A stretch of DNA of 64,000 bases, taken from positions 682,001-746,000 of the forward strand of contig NZ_MTHD01000001.1 in NCBI RefSeq assembly GCF_001956855.1, written 5' to 3'. The notes below the pieces were generated by a model. It saw nothing but the letters and a program-made list of their open reading frames with translations, was not told the DNA's origin and searched no databases. The position numbers were made by a program, and so were the translations under genes. Position 1 is the first letter of the stretch, and every line of letters starts with the position of its first letter. This DNA is from Azonexus hydrophilus (lineage in GTDB: Bacteria > Pseudomonadota > Gammaproteobacteria > Burkholderiales > Rhodocyclaceae). Of this stretch, positions 40,748-49,351 are shown piece by piece.

Positions 40748-40763
40748 TGGCACCATCTCTGCA
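40748..40763 (+). promoter_or_regulatory. sigma54-type -24/-12 promoter for the NafY-like gene
   Basis: TGGCACCATCTCTGCA: the -24 half TGGCAC is perfect, the -12 half CTGCA differs by one base, and the GG-GC spacing is exact. It is about 40 bases before the ATG, with the NifA-type site further upstream. Confidence 0.75.
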
Positions 40764-40801
40764 AGAAGGTTCAAACCCCAACCTGATCAACAGAGGAGAA
40801 C

Positions 40802-41539
40802 ATGATGGAAACAACCACGCCTCCGATTACCCGCGAAGCAGCGCTGCGTGTCGCGCTGGCCGCCCGGGCGATGCCTTCGGTGACGCTGCGCAGCCTGCTC
40901 GAATTGCTGCAACGCCGGCTCGGTGACGAGATCGACGAGGAAACCCTGCGCCAGGTTACCGTGACCATGCTCAAGACCGGCTTCGCCAGCGTCGATGGCG
41001 AAGAGGACGGCGAGGATATCGGCATCGGTCTGGAAGCCATGAAGCTGGCGGTGCGCATCCTGTGGGGCGAGACCCAGGGCGACGATTCGCTGCCGCGGAT
41101 CGAGTCTTACGCGGCGGGCGAAATGCCTGGTTCGGTGCGTATCGCCATCGCCTCCGACAAGGGCGACACGCTGTCCGGTCATTTCGGCTCCTGCCTGCGT
41201 TTCCTGGTCTACCAGGTGTCGCCGGACGAAGTCCGCCTGATCGACATCCGCGACACCATGGACGCCGAGTTCGCCGAGGACAGGAATCTGTGGCGCGCCC
41301 AGTTGATCGGCGATTGTCAGGTCTGCTACGTTGTGTCGATCGGCGGGCCGGCCGCGGCCAAGGTGATCCGCGCCGACATCTACCCGATCAAGGTGCCCGA
41401 TGGCGGGCCGGCGCTCGACATCATCCGGCCGTTCCAGGTGGCCATGCGCGAATCGCCGCCGCCGTGGCTGCTGAAGATCCTCGGCGTAGCGGCCGAGAAG
41501 CGCCTGAAAAACTACAGTGCTGCGGTCGACGACGAATAA
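40802..41539 (+). CDS. NafY-like nitrogenase FeMo-cofactor-binding protein
   Basis: The protein has 245 residues, close to the length of NafY. An N-terminal helical domain (residues 1-100, ALRVALAARAMPSVTLRSLL) is followed by a NifX/NifB-type FeMo-co-binding domain with IAIASDKGDTLSGHFGSCLR and YVVSIGGPAAAKVIRADIYP. NafY stabilises apo-dinitrogenase and delivers the cofactor. AGGAG lies 3 bases before the first ATG and 6 before the second (40805), so the second may be the real start. sigma54 and NifA-type sites are upstream. Confidence 0.85.
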   Translation: MMETTTPPITREAALRVALAARAMPSVTLRSLLELLQRRLGDEIDEETLRQVTVTMLKTGFASVDGEEDGEDIGIGLEAMKLAVRILWGETQGDDSLPRIESYAAGEMPGSVRIAIASDKGDTLSGHFGSCLRFLVYQVSPDEVRLIDIRDTMDAEFAEDRNLWRAQLIGDCQVCYVVSIGGPAAAKVIRADIYPIKVPDGGPALDIIRPFQVAMRESPPPWLLKILGVAAEKRLKNYSAAVDDE

Positions 41540-41550
41540 ATGGCAAAAAC
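41517..41550 (+). repeat. USS-like repeat copy 13, across the NafY-like stop codon
   Basis: TGCTGCGGTCGACGACG, AATAAATGG and CAAAAACC. The repeat encodes the last residues (SAAVDDE) and contains the stop codon of the NafY-like gene. Confidence 0.65.
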
Positions 41551-41557
41551 CGCTGGC

Positions 41558-41818
41558 TCAGCCGGCCACCTTTTCCATCTGCCGCGGATAGAGGCCAACC
41601 TGGGTCATCAGGTTGCCCTCGCTGCAATTCCACCAGACCGCGACCCACGCCGCGCCGTCCTCGTCGATGCGCTCGACGTCACAGGTCGAGCCGATCATGT
41701 CCATGAACAGATCGAGATCGTCCTCGTCGAGATCCGGATCGGGCGTGATGGCGAGAATGCGGACGCGGTCGCCGGCGGCGACGGTGTGGCCCTTGCAGTC
41801 GAGGGTGGTGGCGGGCAT
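41558..41818 (-). CDS. Small acidic protein with a perfect sigma54 promoter, nif-linked
   Basis: This 86-residue protein (MPATTLDCKGHTVAAGDRVR) reads as a small beta-barrel-like domain: GDRVRILAITPDPDLDEDD, an acidic loop, then AAWVAVWWNCSEGNLMTQVG. It has some likeness in feel to NifT/NifZ-type SH3-like proteins, but I cannot assign it. It lies between NafY-like and flavodoxin genes and is transcribed leftward from a consensus -24/-12 promoter, which argues for a real role in nitrogen fixation. Confidence 0.7.
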   Translation of the reverse strand: MPATTLDCKGHTVAAGDRVRILAITPDPDLDEDDLDLFMDMIGSTCDVERIDEDGAAWVAVWWNCSEGNLMTQVGLYPRQMEKVAG

Positions 41819-41885
41819 GGCTGGCTCCGGTGGGGTGGGCGGCTTGTCGCAAAGTCGACGCCGGCAGGGACTTTTACTGGGGGCG

Positions 41886-41901
41886 TGCAATGGGCGTGCC
41901 A
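41886..41901 (-). promoter_or_regulatory. Perfect sigma54 promoter for the 86-residue protein
   Basis: Minus strand TGGCACGCCCATTGCA matches TGGCACG-N4-TTGCA at every consensus base. The gene starts about 56 bases after the -12 element. No exact TGT-N10-ACA was found upstream on this strand. Confidence 0.85.
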
Positions 41902-41925
41902 CCCGGGGTTTTTCAAGGAGCGAAC

Positions 41926-42480
41926 ATGAACAGGATAGGCATGTTTTTCGGCACCGAGACCGGCACGACCAGGCTGGTGGCCAAGAAAATGCAGAAAATG
42001 CTGGGCGACGAACTGTGCGACAAGCCGGTCAACGTCAACCGCATCACGCCGGCCGACATGCTGGCCTACGACGCGCTGATTCTCGGCACGCCGAGTTACG
42101 GCATAGGCGAGATTCCCGGCAATGGTGTTTCCGGCTGCTTCGAGCCGAACTGGGCCGAGTTTTTCGCGCAGATGCCGGAGAGCCCCGATTTTTCCGGCAA
42201 GCGCATCGCCTTCTTCGGCCTCGGCACCCAGGAGCGCTACGCCGACCGCTTCTGCAGTTCGTTGCTGCCGCTGGTGGACAAGTTCAAGGGCTGGGGCGCC
42301 GAAGTGGTCGGTGACTGGCCGGCTGACGGTTACACCTTCGAGCAGTCGGCAGCGCTGGTCAATGGGCGTTTCCTCGGCCTGATCATCGACCAGCGCACGC
42401 AGGGCATGCACACCGACGAACGGATGGACGCCTGGCTGGCGCAGGTGCTGCCGCTACTCCGGGAAAAGCTGAGCGACTGA
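41926..42480 (+). CDS. nifF: Flavodoxin, NifF-type
   Basis: This 184-residue long-chain flavodoxin binds FMN through FFGTETGTTRLVAKKM (phosphate loop), LGTPSYGIGEIPGNGVSG (50s loop) and FFGLGTQERYADRFCSSL (90s loop). The length and the extra loop fit NifF, which donates electrons to the nitrogenase iron protein; a general flavodoxin is the alternative. AAGGAG precedes the ATG. Only a weak -24/-12-like element (41836-41851) is seen for this direction. Confidence 0.85.
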   Translation: MNRIGMFFGTETGTTRLVAKKMQKMLGDELCDKPVNVNRITPADMLAYDALILGTPSYGIGEIPGNGVSGCFEPNWAEFFAQMPESPDFSGKRIAFFGLGTQERYADRFCSSLLPLVDKFKGWGAEVVGDWPADGYTFEQSAALVNGRFLGLIIDQRTQGMHTDERMDAWLAQVLPLLREKLSD

Positions 42481-42487
42481 GCGCCGC

Positions 42488-43177
42488 TCAGACGACGTAA
42501 AGCAGGATGGCGATGAAGTGCATCAGGCTGCCGGCGATGACGAACAGGTGCCAGATGCCGTGCCAGTGGCGGAAGCGGTCGTCGAAAGCGAAGAAGACGA
42601 TGCCGACGGTGTAGCAGATGCCGCCGCCGGCCAGCCACAGGAAGCCGGCGAGGCCGAGGCTGGCCAGCAGCGGCTCGATCGCCACGAGCACGATCCAGCC
42701 CATCAGCGCGTAAATCACCAGCGACAGCACGCGGGCTTCCGAACGCGGCTTGATTTCCTGCAGCATGCCGATGACGGCCAGCGTCCACACGATGCCGAAC
42801 AGCCACCAGCCCCAGGGACCGCGCAGGCTGACCAGGCAGAACGGGGTGTAGCTGCCGGCAATCAGCAGGTAGATGGACAGGTGATCGAGCTTGCGCAGCA
42901 CGCGTTTCACCCGGCCGCGCAGGCTGTGATAAAGCGTCGAGATGCTGTACAGCAAGACCAGCGTGACGCCGTACACGGCGACGCCGACGATCTTCAGGGC
43001 ATCACCCGCAATCGCCGCCGCGACGATCAGCCAGGTCGCGCCGCCCAGTGCGAGCAGCGCGCCGAACAGGTGGCTCCAGGCGTTGAACCGTTCTCCGTAG
43101 TACAAGCGTGGCCTCCCGTGCGCGCTGTTGACGCTGCGTGAGACAGCGCCAACCTGCAGGCGTTCGGTCAGTATCAA
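42488..43177 (-). CDS. Hemolysin III/PAQR-family membrane protein
   Basis: This 229-residue protein has seven membrane helices. The family signature is visible as ERFNAWSHLFGALLALGG, STLYHSLRGRVKRVLRKLDH and the C-terminal HWHGIWHLFVIAGSLMHF with conserved histidines (zinc ligands in PAQR proteins). Its role in bacteria is membrane homeostasis, and haemolysis is doubtful. The first 25 residues are variable, so the start could lie further in. Confidence 0.9.
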   Translation of the reverse strand: MILTERLQVGAVSRSVNSAHGRPRLYYGERFNAWSHLFGALLALGGATWLIVAAAIAGDALKIVGVAVYGVTLVLLYSISTLYHSLRGRVKRVLRKLDHLSIYLLIAGSYTPFCLVSLRGPWGWWLFGIVWTLAVIGMLQEIKPRSEARVLSLVIYALMGWIVLVAIEPLLASLGLAGFLWLAGGGICYTVGIVFFAFDDRFRHWHGIWHLFVIAGSLMHFIAILLYVV

Positions 43178-43252
43178 ATTAAGGCCGTGGTTGCAGGAAA
43201 ATCGGTGATTGTTTCCTTCGTGTTGTCGCCAATGATCTTTTCGGGCTGCCCG

Positions 43253-44881
43253 TCAGACCTTGAAGCGTGCAGTTTCTGCGCTCAGGTTGCGGGCGGTGTC
43301 GAGCAGCGACTGGGCGGCCAGCGCGGTGGTGCGCATGCTGACGCCAGTGTCTTCGACCTGATTGGCGATGCGTTCGACCTGTTGTGCCAGCGAGGTGCTG
43401 GCCTCGCTCTGCTCACGGGTCGAGGCGGCGACGTCGCGGACCAGGCCCTGGGCTGCGCGCGAACCTTCGGCAATGCGGTGCAGCAGTTCTGTTGTTTCGC
43501 CGGCAGTTGCCCTGGCCTGCTCCGCTTCCGGCAGGGCGGCGTCCATGACCTTGGCCGCATTCAATGTTTCGCCCTGGATGCGGTCGACGACGCCGGAGAT
43601 TTCCAGCGTTGCCTTTTCGGTGCGCTCGGCGAGCACCCGCACCTCATCGGCGACGACGGCAAAGCCGCGGCCTTGTTCGCCGGCCCGGGCGGCCTCGATC
43701 GCAGCGTTCAGCGCAAGCAGATTGGTCTGGCCAGCGATATCCTTGATCACCGAGGCGATGCGGGCGACTTCCTGGGTATTGGTCGACAGTGTGCGGACCT
43801 TTTCCGCGGCCTGACCGACGGTTTCGGCCATCGTCGCGATGTTGTCTGCAACGGTTTCGACGCTGCGCTCGCCCTGGTTGGCGAGCTCGGCGGCGCTGCT
43901 GGCGTGTTCCTCGGTTTCGCTGGCGTTGCTGGAGACGTGGGTGATCGAGACGGTCAGTTCTTCCATCGCCGCAGCCATGGTCTGCGTTGCGTCGGTCTGG
44001 GCGGCTGCCGCGTCGGCGACGCGGGCCGAGGTGTCGGAAATTTCCTGGGCCGCTGATGCTACCTGCGTGGCGTTCTGCGAGATGTTGGCCATCATCCGGC
44101 GCAGGGATTCGACCAGCAGGTTGAGCTCGCCGAGCAGGCTGCCCGGGCGGGTGTGTTCGATCGAGACGGTCAGGTCGCCGGCCGCGACCTTGCTCATCGT
44201 CGCCACCGCCAGCGCCGGTTCGCCGCCGATCTGGGCGAGCAGCGAGCGCGCCACCCACCAGGTGATGCCACCGACGAAGAGGAGGATCAGGCCGATGACG
44301 ATGCCGGCGTTGCGCAATTGCTGGTAGAACAGCGCATCAATGTCATCAATGTACAGCCCGGTGCCGATTACCCAGTCCCACGGGGCGAAATGCTCGACGC
44401 GTTGCAGCTTGGGAACCAGGGCCTCGCTGCCCGGCTTGGCGGTGTGCGTTTCGGTGAAACCGGTTTTGTCGAGGGCGGTCTTGACCAGGTCGCGGACGGT
44501 GTAGTTGCCCTGCTTGTCCTGGCGGTCCCAGTGGCTTTTGCCGACGTATTCCGGGCGGATCGGGTGCATCACGCCGATGCCCTTGCTGTCGTACACGTAG
44601 AAATACTCGGGGCCGAGGTAGCGCATGCCGCGCAGTGCGTCGTTGGCCAGTTGCTGCGCCTGCTCGCGATTGAGTTCGCCCTTGCCTTCCTTTTCCTGGA
44701 AGGCCTTGATCGTACTGACGGCAATGTCGACGGCGGCGTTCAGTGTCGCCTTGCGGTCTTCCAGCAGTTGCGCACGCAGATGCAGGACCTGGAACGTGCC
44801 GAGCAGGATCAGGCCCAGCAGCGCGACCAGCACTGACAGGGTCAGGCGACCCTTCATGCTGGTGAAATTGAAAACACCCAT
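43253..44881 (-). CDS. Methyl-accepting chemotaxis protein with single Cache domain
   Basis: The protein has 542 residues from ATG 44881 ([19 protein letters not shown]), which has GGAGG 8 bases before it. Helix 1 (about residues 14-35), a periplasmic sCache-2 ligand domain ([36 protein letters not shown]), helix 2, HAMP, and a signalling domain with [20 protein letters not shown] and [16 protein letters not shown]. sCache-2 sensors often bind small organic acids. No che genes are adjacent. Confidence 0.95.
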   Translation of the reverse strand: MGVFNFTSMKGRLTLSVLVALLGLILLGTFQVLHLRAQLLEDRKATLNAAVDIAVSTIKAFQEKEGKGELNREQAQQLANDALRGMRYLGPEYFYVYDSKGIGVMHPIRPEYVGKSHWDRQDKQGNYTVRDLVKTALDKTGFTETHTAKPGSEALVPKLQRVEHFAPWDWVIGTGLYIDDIDALFYQQLRNAGIVIGLILLFVGGITWWVARSLLAQIGGEPALAVATMSKVAAGDLTVSIEHTRPGSLLGELNLLVESLRRMMANISQNATQVASAAQEISDTSARVADAAAAQTDATQTMAAAMEELTVSITHVSSNASETEEHASSAAELANQGERSVETVADNIATMAETVGQAAEKVRTLSTNTQEVARIASVIKDIAGQTNLLALNAAIEAARAGEQGRGFAVVADEVRVLAERTEKATLEISGVVDRIQGETLNAAKVMDAALPEAEQARATAGETTELLHRIAEGSRAAQGLVRDVAASTREQSEASTSLAQQVERIANQVEDTGVSMRTTALAAQSLLDTARNLSAETARFKV

Positions 44882-45081
44882 GATTTTGCCTCCGAAGAAT
44901 TTTTGCAGTTTTCGACAGCTTTGTTTTTTACGCCCAGCATATGACAGGGATTTTGCCTTGTCCATGGCTACTCACAGGCTGTTGATCAAATCGGCAGCGG
45001 TGCGCTGGCGCTTGCAACGAAACTGAAACATCCGGGTAAGAGAATGCGCGGGTTCATATCAACCCAGCTCTGGAGAAAACC

Positions 45082-45330
45082 ATGCGTCACGTGTTTGTTG
45101 CATCCGCCCTTGTTCTTGCCCTTTCGGCCTGCGCCAGCCAGTCCACGCCCCCGGCCAAGCCGGCTGCCGCACCAGCCCCGGCCGCTGCTGCCAAGGCACC
45201 GCAATGCTGGAACGGCGACGCCAGCGCCTTCCAGGATGTCGGTACCAAGGCGACGATCTCCGGCGTTGCCGTCAGCTGCAAGGCAACCAGCGATGGCAAG
45301 AGCGCGCAGTGGATGGGCGCCGGCCACTGA
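45082..45330 (+). CDS. Small lipoprotein, unknown function
   Basis: This 82-residue precursor has a lipobox (LALSACAS), an Ala/Pro-rich spacer and a short C-terminal domain with two cysteines (APQCWNGDASAFQDVG; AVSCKATSDGK). A GGAG site precedes the ATG and a strong terminator follows, so it is monocistronic. I do not recognise a family. Confidence 0.75.
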   Translation: MRHVFVASALVLALSACASQSTPPAKPAAAPAPAAAAKAPQCWNGDASAFQDVGTKATISGVAVSCKATSDGKSAQWMGAGH

Positions 45331-45351
45331 GCCTTTGCGATTCCTTGCCTG

Positions 45352-45379
45352 AACGCCGCCTGCGGGCGGCGTTTGTTTT
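45352..45379 (+). terminator. Terminator after the small lipoprotein gene
   Basis: 9-base stem AACGCCGCC/GGCGGCGTT with loop TGCG followed by TGTTTT. Its distal part overlaps the region where a -35 box for hrpA would lie. Confidence 0.85.
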
Positions 45380-45389
45380 GGCAGGCGAA

Positions 45390-45395
45390 TATAAT
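45390..45395 (+). promoter_or_regulatory. -10 box very close to the hrpA start
   Basis: A perfect TATAAT ends 8 bases before the hrpA ATG, within the small inverted repeat GCGAATATAATTCGC. No clear Shine-Dalgarno is present. If used, transcription would begin at or within 2-3 bases of the ATG, giving a leaderless message. Confidence 0.45.
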
Positions 45396-45403
45396 TCGCC
45401 CCC

Positions 45404-48400
45404 ATGTCCTCTTCATCCAGCAAGCCTTCGTCGCGCGACGACATCTCCCGCACCACCCTGACTGCCGACGCCCGTCGCCTGCGCGTCCTGCAGCGCGAAT
45501 TGCCACGGTCGACCGGCGAAAAACGACAAAAACTGCAAGCCGATCTGGAAAAGCTGCTGGCACAGTCGCAGACGGCTGTTGCCGCACGGCGCGGCAAGCT
45601 GCCAAAGCCGGAGTTCCAGCCTGATCTGCCGGTCAACGAAAGGCGTACCGATATCGCCGAGCTGATCGCCAAAAATCAGGTGGTGATCGTCTGTGGCGAG
45701 ACCGGTTCGGGCAAGACGACGCAGTTGCCGAAGATCTGCCTCGATCTCGGCATCGGCGCCCGTGGCCTGATCGGCCACACGCAGCCGCGCCGGCTGGCGG
45801 CGCGGTCGGTGGCGACGCGGCTGGCGCAGGAATTGAAGACCCAGGTCGGCGCAGGTGTCGGCGTCAAAATCCGCTTCCACGACAAGTCGACCGCAGAAAG
45901 CTGGGTCAAGCTGATGACCGACGGCATCCTGCTCGCCGAGTCGCAGTCCGATCCGTATTTGAACGCCTACGAGGCGATCATCATTGACGAGGCGCACGAG
46001 CGCAGCCTGAACATCGATTTCCTGCTCGGCTACCTGAAGCAGTTGCTGCCGAAGCGGCCGGACCTGAAGGTCATCATCACTTCGGCGACCATCGACGCCG
46101 AGCGCTTCTCGCAGCATTTCAACGGCGCGCCGGTGATCGAGGTATCCGGCCGGCTGTACCCGGTCGAGGTGCGTCATCGCCCGGTCGAGGACATCGACAA
46201 GAAGGACGACGAGCGCGATCTCTACGACGCGATTGTCGATGCCGCCGACGAGCTGGCGCGGCTCGGCCCCGGCGACATCCTCGTCTTCCTGCCCGGCGAG
46301 CGGGAAATTCGCGAGGCGGCGGAAGCCTTGCGCAAGCATGCGCTGGCTAGGCCTGGTTTATCCACCACGCACGCGCCGGAAATCCTGCCTTTGTTCTCGC
46401 GCCTGTCGGCCGGCGATCAGGACCGCATCTTCAAGCCGTCGGGCGGCCGGCGGCGCATCGTGCTGGCGACCAACGTTGCCGAAACCTCGCTGACTGTGCC
46501 CGGCATCCGCTATGTCATCGACACCGGGCTGGCGCGGGTCAAGCGTTACTCGTACCGCAACAAGGTCGAACAGTTGCAGGTCGAGAAGATTTCGCAGGCG
46601 GCGGCGCGCCAACGGGCCGGCCGTTGCGGTCGCGTTGCAGCCGGCGTCTGCATCCGTCTCTACGACGAGGCCGATTTCAACGCCCGGCCGCCGTTTACCG
46701 ATCCGGAAATCCTGCGCTCGTCGCTGGCCGGCGTCATCCTGCGCATGAAGTCGCTGCGCCTGACCGATGTCGAGAGCTTCCCCTTCATCGAACCGCCGCC
46801 GGCCAAGGCGATCAGCGACGGTTACGCGCTGCTGCAGGAACTCGGAGCGCTTGACGACGACAATAAATTGACCAAGGTCGGCGAGGCGCTGGCCAAACTG
46901 CCGCTCGACCCGCGCATCGGCCGCATGCTGGTTGCCGCGCGCGATCTCGGTTGTCTGAGCGAAGTGCTGATCATCGCCGCCGGACTGGCGACGCAGGACC
47001 CGCGCGAGCGGCCGCAGGAACGCCAGCAGGCGGCGGACGAGAAGCACAAGGCGTTCGCCGACGAGAAGTCCGAGTTCCTCAGCTGGGTCAAGCTGTGGAA
47101 TTGGTTCAAATCTGCGGTCGACCACAAGAAATCGAACAAATCGCTGGTCGATACCTGCCACGCGCATTTCCTCTCCTACCTGCGCCTGCGCGAATGGCGC
47201 GAGGTGCATGGGCAGTTGCACGCGATGGTCACCGAACTCGGCTGGAAGGAAAACGAGATTCCCGGCACCTACGACGCCATCCACATGGCGCTGTTGTCCG
47301 GGCTGCTCGGCAACATCGGCTGCAAGTCCGACGAATCCGGCTATTACCTTGGCGCGCGCGGCATCCGCTACCTGATCCACCCGTCGTCGCCGCTGACCAA
47401 GAAGGCCGGCAAGTGGATCATGGCCGCCGAGATCACCGAGACGACGCGCTTGTTCGGTCGCTGTGTCGCCCGGATTGAAGCGGACTGGATCGAGAAAGTG
47501 GGCGCTCACTTGATCAAGCGCCAGTACTTCGATCCGCACTGGGAAAAGAAGGCCATGCAGGTGGCCGGCTGGGAACGGACAACCCTCTACGGGATCGTCA
47601 TCAATCCCAAGCGGCGCATTCACTATGGTCCGCTGGCGCCATCCGAAGCGCGCGAGATCTTCATCCGCCAGGGCCTGGTCGGCGAGGAAATCGAGGAGTC
47701 GTTCGCCAAACGCTGGCCTTTTTTCCAGCACAACCAGAAGCAGATCCGCGACATCGAGAAGATCGAGCACAAGCAGCGGCGGCAGGACGTGCTGGTCGAC
47801 GACGAGCTGATCTTCGCCTTCTACGACCACATCATTCCGGCAGACATTCACAACGGCGCCACTTTCGACCACTGGCGCAAAGGCGCCGAGCAGGAAAACC
47901 CCAAGCTGCTGTTCCTCGCCAAGGACGACCTGATGCGCCATTCGGCGGCCGGCGTGACAACGGAAGCCTTCCCGCACCAGATCAAGGCCGGCGGCGTGGA
48001 GTATGCGCTCACTTATCACTTCGAGCCGGGTTCGCCGCGTGATGGCGTGACGCTGACCTTGCCGCTGGCGCAACTCAACCAGATTCCGGTGCTGCGCATG
48101 GAATGGCTGGTGCCCGGGCTGATCAAGGAAAAGCTGGTGCAGTTGATCAAGACGCTACCGCAGAAAATCCGCGCCAAGCTGGTGCCGGTGCCGGAATTCG
48201 TCGAGGAATTCCTGGCTGCCGTGGCCGGCAACGACCGCAAGCTCAATCAGGGGATCATTCAGCCGCTGATTGACTACATCCTCGAAGCCCGCGGCCTGAA
48301 CGCGCGCGGCTGGGCGGTGACGCCCGACGCCTTCCGCCCCGACGCGCTGCCGCCGCATTTCTCGATGAATTACAAGCTGATCGACGAGCATGGTCGGCAA

Positions 48401-49348
48401 CTGGACATGAACCGCAGCCTGGTCGCGCTGCGCGGCGAGTGGGGCCGCGAAGCCAAGGAAGAGTTTGCTGAACTGCATGAAACGCCGTCCGAATACACCA
48501 AACTGACTGACTGGACTTTCGGCGAATTGCCCGAACTGATGGAGGTGCCGGTCGGCAAGCAAACGGTGATCGGTTACCCGGCCCTGATCGACGACGGCGA
48601 GACGGTCAGCCTGAAGGTCTTCGATTCCGCCGAAGAAGCCGCCGACGCGCACCGCAAGGGATTGTCGCGGCTGTTCATGCTGCAGTTCAGGGAGCAGGTG
48701 AAGTATTTCGACAAGAACGTCCCCGGCCTGACCCAGATGGCGATGCAATACATGACGCTGGGCAGCAGCGACGACCTGAGGCGCCAGATCGTCGAACTGA
48801 CGTTCGAGCGTGCGTGCCTGACCGAGCCGCTGCCGACCACGCCGGAGGCCTTCAAGGCCCGCTGTGCCGAGGCCAAGGCGCGGCTCGGGCTGATCATGCA
48901 GGAAGTCTGCCGGATGGTTGGTACGGTGCTGACCGAATGGCAGGCGGTGGTCAAGAAACTGCCGGCGTTCAAGGCTCATACGGCGGCGGTCGCCGACATC
49001 GAGGCGCAGTTGAAGCGGCTGATCGGCAAGAACTTCGTTGTCGACACGCCGTTCGAGCGTCTGCAGCACTACCCGCGCTACCTGAAGGCGGTCGGTGTGC
49101 GGCTCGACAAGCTGAAGGCCAATCCTGCCCGCGATGCGGGGGCGATGGCCGAGTACGGGCCGCTGTGGACCAACTACGAACGGCGCGCGATTCAGCTGGC
49201 CAAACTTGGCACGGTCGACCCGCAAATCGAGCAATTCCGCTGGTTGCTGGAAGAGCTCCGCGTCGGCCTGTACGCGCAGGAGTTGCGCACGCCGGTGCCG
49301 GTGTCGGTGAAACGCTTGCAGAAGCAGTGGGAGGGAATGGCGCGCTGA
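45404..49348 (+). CDS. hrpA: ATP-dependent RNA helicase HrpA
   Basis: This DEAH-box helicase has 1314 residues. It shows Walker A CGETGSGKTTQLPK, DEAH box IIIDEAHERSLN, SATIDAERF and motif VI QRAGRCGRVA. HA2 and OB-fold regions follow, with a long C-terminal DUF3418 domain (from about residue 720) as in E. coli HrpA (1300 residues). HrpA is linked to rescue of stalled ribosomes and fimbrial mRNA processing. Two USS-like copies lie in its coding sequence. Confidence 0.96.
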   Translation: MSSSSSKPSSRDDISRTTLTADARRLRVLQRELPRSTGEKRQKLQADLEKLLAQSQTAVAARRGKLPKPEFQPDLPVNERRTDIAELIAKNQVVIVCGETGSGKTTQLPKICLDLGIGARGLIGHTQPRRLAARSVATRLAQELKTQVGAGVGVKIRFHDKSTAESWVKLMTDGILLAESQSDPYLNAYEAIIIDEAHERSLNIDFLLGYLKQLLPKRPDLKVIITSATIDAERFSQHFNGAPVIEVSGRLYPVEVRHRPVEDIDKKDDERDLYDAIVDAADELARLGPGDILVFLPGEREIREAAEALRKHALARPGLSTTHAPEILPLFSRLSAGDQDRIFKPSGGRRRIVLATNVAETSLTVPGIRYVIDTGLARVKRYSYRNKVEQLQVEKISQAAARQRAGRCGRVAAGVCIRLYDEADFNARPPFTDPEILRSSLAGVILRMKSLRLTDVESFPFIEPPPAKAISDGYALLQELGALDDDNKLTKVGEALAKLPLDPRIGRMLVAARDLGCLSEVLIIAAGLATQDPRERPQERQQAADEKHKAFADEKSEFLSWVKLWNWFKSAVDHKKSNKSLVDTCHAHFLSYLRLREWREVHGQLHAMVTELGWKENEIPGTYDAIHMALLSGLLGNIGCKSDESGYYLGARGIRYLIHPSSPLTKKAGKWIMAAEITETTRLFGRCVARIEADWIEKVGAHLIKRQYFDPHWEKKAMQVAGWERTTLYGIVINPKRRIHYGPLAPSEAREIFIRQGLVGEEIEESFAKRWPFFQHNQKQIRDIEKIEHKQRRQDVLVDDELIFAFYDHIIPADIHNGATFDHWRKGAEQENPKLLFLAKDDLMRHSAAGVTTEAFPHQIKAGGVEYALTYHFEPGSPRDGVTLTLPLAQLNQIPVLRMEWLVPGLIKEKLVQLIKTLPQKIRAKLVPVPEFVEEFLAAVAGNDRKLNQGIIQPLIDYILEARGLNARGWAVTPDAFRPDALPPHFSMNYKLIDEHGRQLDMNRSLVALRGEWGREAKEEFAELHETPSEYTKLTDWTFGELPELMEVPVGKQTVIGYPALIDDGETVSLKVFDSAEEAADAHRKGLSRLFMLQFREQVKYFDKNVPGLTQMAMQYMTLGSSDDLRRQIVELTFERACLTEPLPTTPEAFKARCAEAKARLGLIMQEVCRMVGTVLTEWQAVVKKLPAFKAHTAAVADIEAQLKRLIGKNFVVDTPFERLQHYPRYLKAVGVRLDKLKANPARDAGAMAEYGPLWTNYERRAIQLAKLGTVDPQIEQFRWLLEELRVGLYAQELRTPVPVSVKRLQKQWEGMAR
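45501..45535 (+). repeat. USS-like repeat copy 14
   Basis: TGCCACGGTCGACCGGCG, then AAAAACGACAAAAACTG, A tracts 9 bases apart; it is near the hrpA 5' end (STGEKRQKLQ). Confidence 0.65.
47111..47140 (+). repeat. USS-like repeat copy 15
   Basis: TCTGCGGTCGACCACAAG followed by AAATCGAACAAA, inside hrpA (SAVDHKKSNKS), near the boundary between the helicase core and following domains. Confidence 0.55.
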
Positions 49349-49351
49349 ATC

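Noticed and set aside
41836..41860. Rightward sigma54 promoter and NifA site for the flavodoxin gene
   Set aside because: TGGGCGGCTTGTCGCA keeps GG-GC spacing but misses most of the -24 half, and TGT-N10-ACG differs from the NifA site by one base; too weak to call.
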